The notes beneath the pieces were generated by a model. That model ran no database searches. It worked only from the letters and a program-made list of their open reading frames with translations, and was not told the origin of the DNA. This document shows, one piece after another, positions 4,959-5,300 of a DNA stretch of 5,300 bases (positions are counted from its first letter, which is position 1; each line of letters opens with the position of its first letter). The stretch is taken from positions 1-5,300 of the forward strand of contig CAJBIL010000496.1 of assembly GCA_903953145.1 (NCBI GenBank), given 5' to 3'. The stretch is from an uncultured beta proteobacterium. GTDB taxonomy: Bacteria > Pseudomonadota > Gammaproteobacteria > Burkholderiales > Rhodocyclaceae. The position numbers and the translations under genes are program-made.

Positions 4959-5300
4959 ATTTTGACGTCATCATCATCGGCGCCGGTGCGGCCGGCATGA
5001 TGTGCGCCGCGCAGGCCGGCCGGCGTGGCCGGCGCGTGCTGCTGATCGACCTTGCCGAGAAAATCGGCGAGCGCATCCGCATCTCGGGCGGCGGTCGGTG
5101 CAACTTCACCAACCGCAACGTCAGCGCCGAAAACTTCCTCTCGCAGAACCCGCATTTTTGCCGTTCAGCGCTGGCTCGTTTTTCGCAACACGACTTCATC
5201 GCCCTGCTCGAAAAACGCGGCATTCCCTACCACGAGCGCGAACATGGCCAGCTCTTTTGCGACGACTCGGCGCAGGACATCATCAACCTGCTCAAAGACG
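4955..5300 (+). CDS. HI0933-family NAD(P)/FAD-dependent flavoprotein (BaiN/YhiN-like), 3'-partial
   Basis: Only the first 115 residues are present; the frame runs off the right edge, while family members are usually about 400 residues. An FAD-binding Rossmann motif opens the protein (DVIIIGAGAAGMMCA, with GAGAAG at 9-14), followed by the second strand RRVLLID (27-32) and the family signature RISGGGRCNFTN (42-53). These define the HI0933/YhiN group (PF03486), often labelled BaiN or 'aminoacetone oxidase family' in databases; the real substrate is unknown for most members. The GTG start overlaps the truC stop (GTGA), is backed by AAGGAA five bases upstream, and puts the Rossmann strand right at the N-terminus as expected. 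It is the third gene of the coupled ychJ-truC run. Confidence 0.92.
   Translation, partial: MNFDVIIIGAGAAGMMCAAQAGRRGRRVLLIDLAEKIGERIRISGGGRCNFTNRNVSAENFLSQNPHFCRSALARFSQHDFIALLEKRGIPYHEREHGQLFCDDSAQDIINLLKD

Noticed and set aside
5008..5040. GGCCGG-rich run near the start of the flavoprotein gene
   Set aside because: It is explained by Gly/Ala/Arg codons of the Rossmann region in GC-rich DNA; no regular repeat unit is present.

Overview
The window looks like a chromosomal segment of a moderately GC-rich proteobacterium, most probably a betaproteobacterium. This rests on the DnaQ and TruC sequence types, the ychJ-truC-oxidoreductase arrangement and the RluF-like enzyme with a long basic N-terminal tail; it is an inference, not a taxonomic assignment. 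Every supported gene is on the + strand. No rRNA, tRNA, CRISPR array or convincing rho-independent terminator was seen.

Left (1-380): the 3' part of dnaQ, the proofreading exonuclease of DNA polymerase III. The exonuclease motifs II and III are intact, but the frame stops right after the exonuclease domain. The C-terminal tail that normally binds the polymerase subunit is missing.

Accessory block A (about 381-1900): a DUF4160 gene and a DUF2442 gene, tightly spaced and possibly toxin-antitoxin-like. Nine bases later comes a RAYT-type Y1 (HUH) transposase gene, followed by a short flank with imperfect inverted repeats that looks like the element's 3' end.

Middle (1919-3202): a RsuA-family 23S rRNA pseudouridine synthase closest to RluF, with an unusual disordered N-terminal extension of about 188 residues and a Lys in place of the usual Arg next to the catalytic Asp.

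Accessory block B (3244-3749): a two-gene type II toxin-antitoxin cassette (PF09720-type antitoxin and ParE/RelE-fold toxin). It has a near-perfect Shine-Dalgarno sequence, a one-base gene overlap and visibly more A+T than the genes after it.

Right (3781-5300): a housekeeping run of ychJ (SEC-C protein), truC (tRNA pseudouridine-65 synthase) and the start of an HI0933-family flavoprotein. Each junction is a 4-base stop/start overlap (TTGA, then GTGA), so these three are almost certainly co-transcribed and translationally coupled. Overall, core genes for replication fidelity and RNA modification alternate with two small accessory cassettes. I see no single clearly new system. The best leads are the shortened dnaQ, the DUF4160-DUF2442-RAYT cluster and the atypical RluF-like protein.
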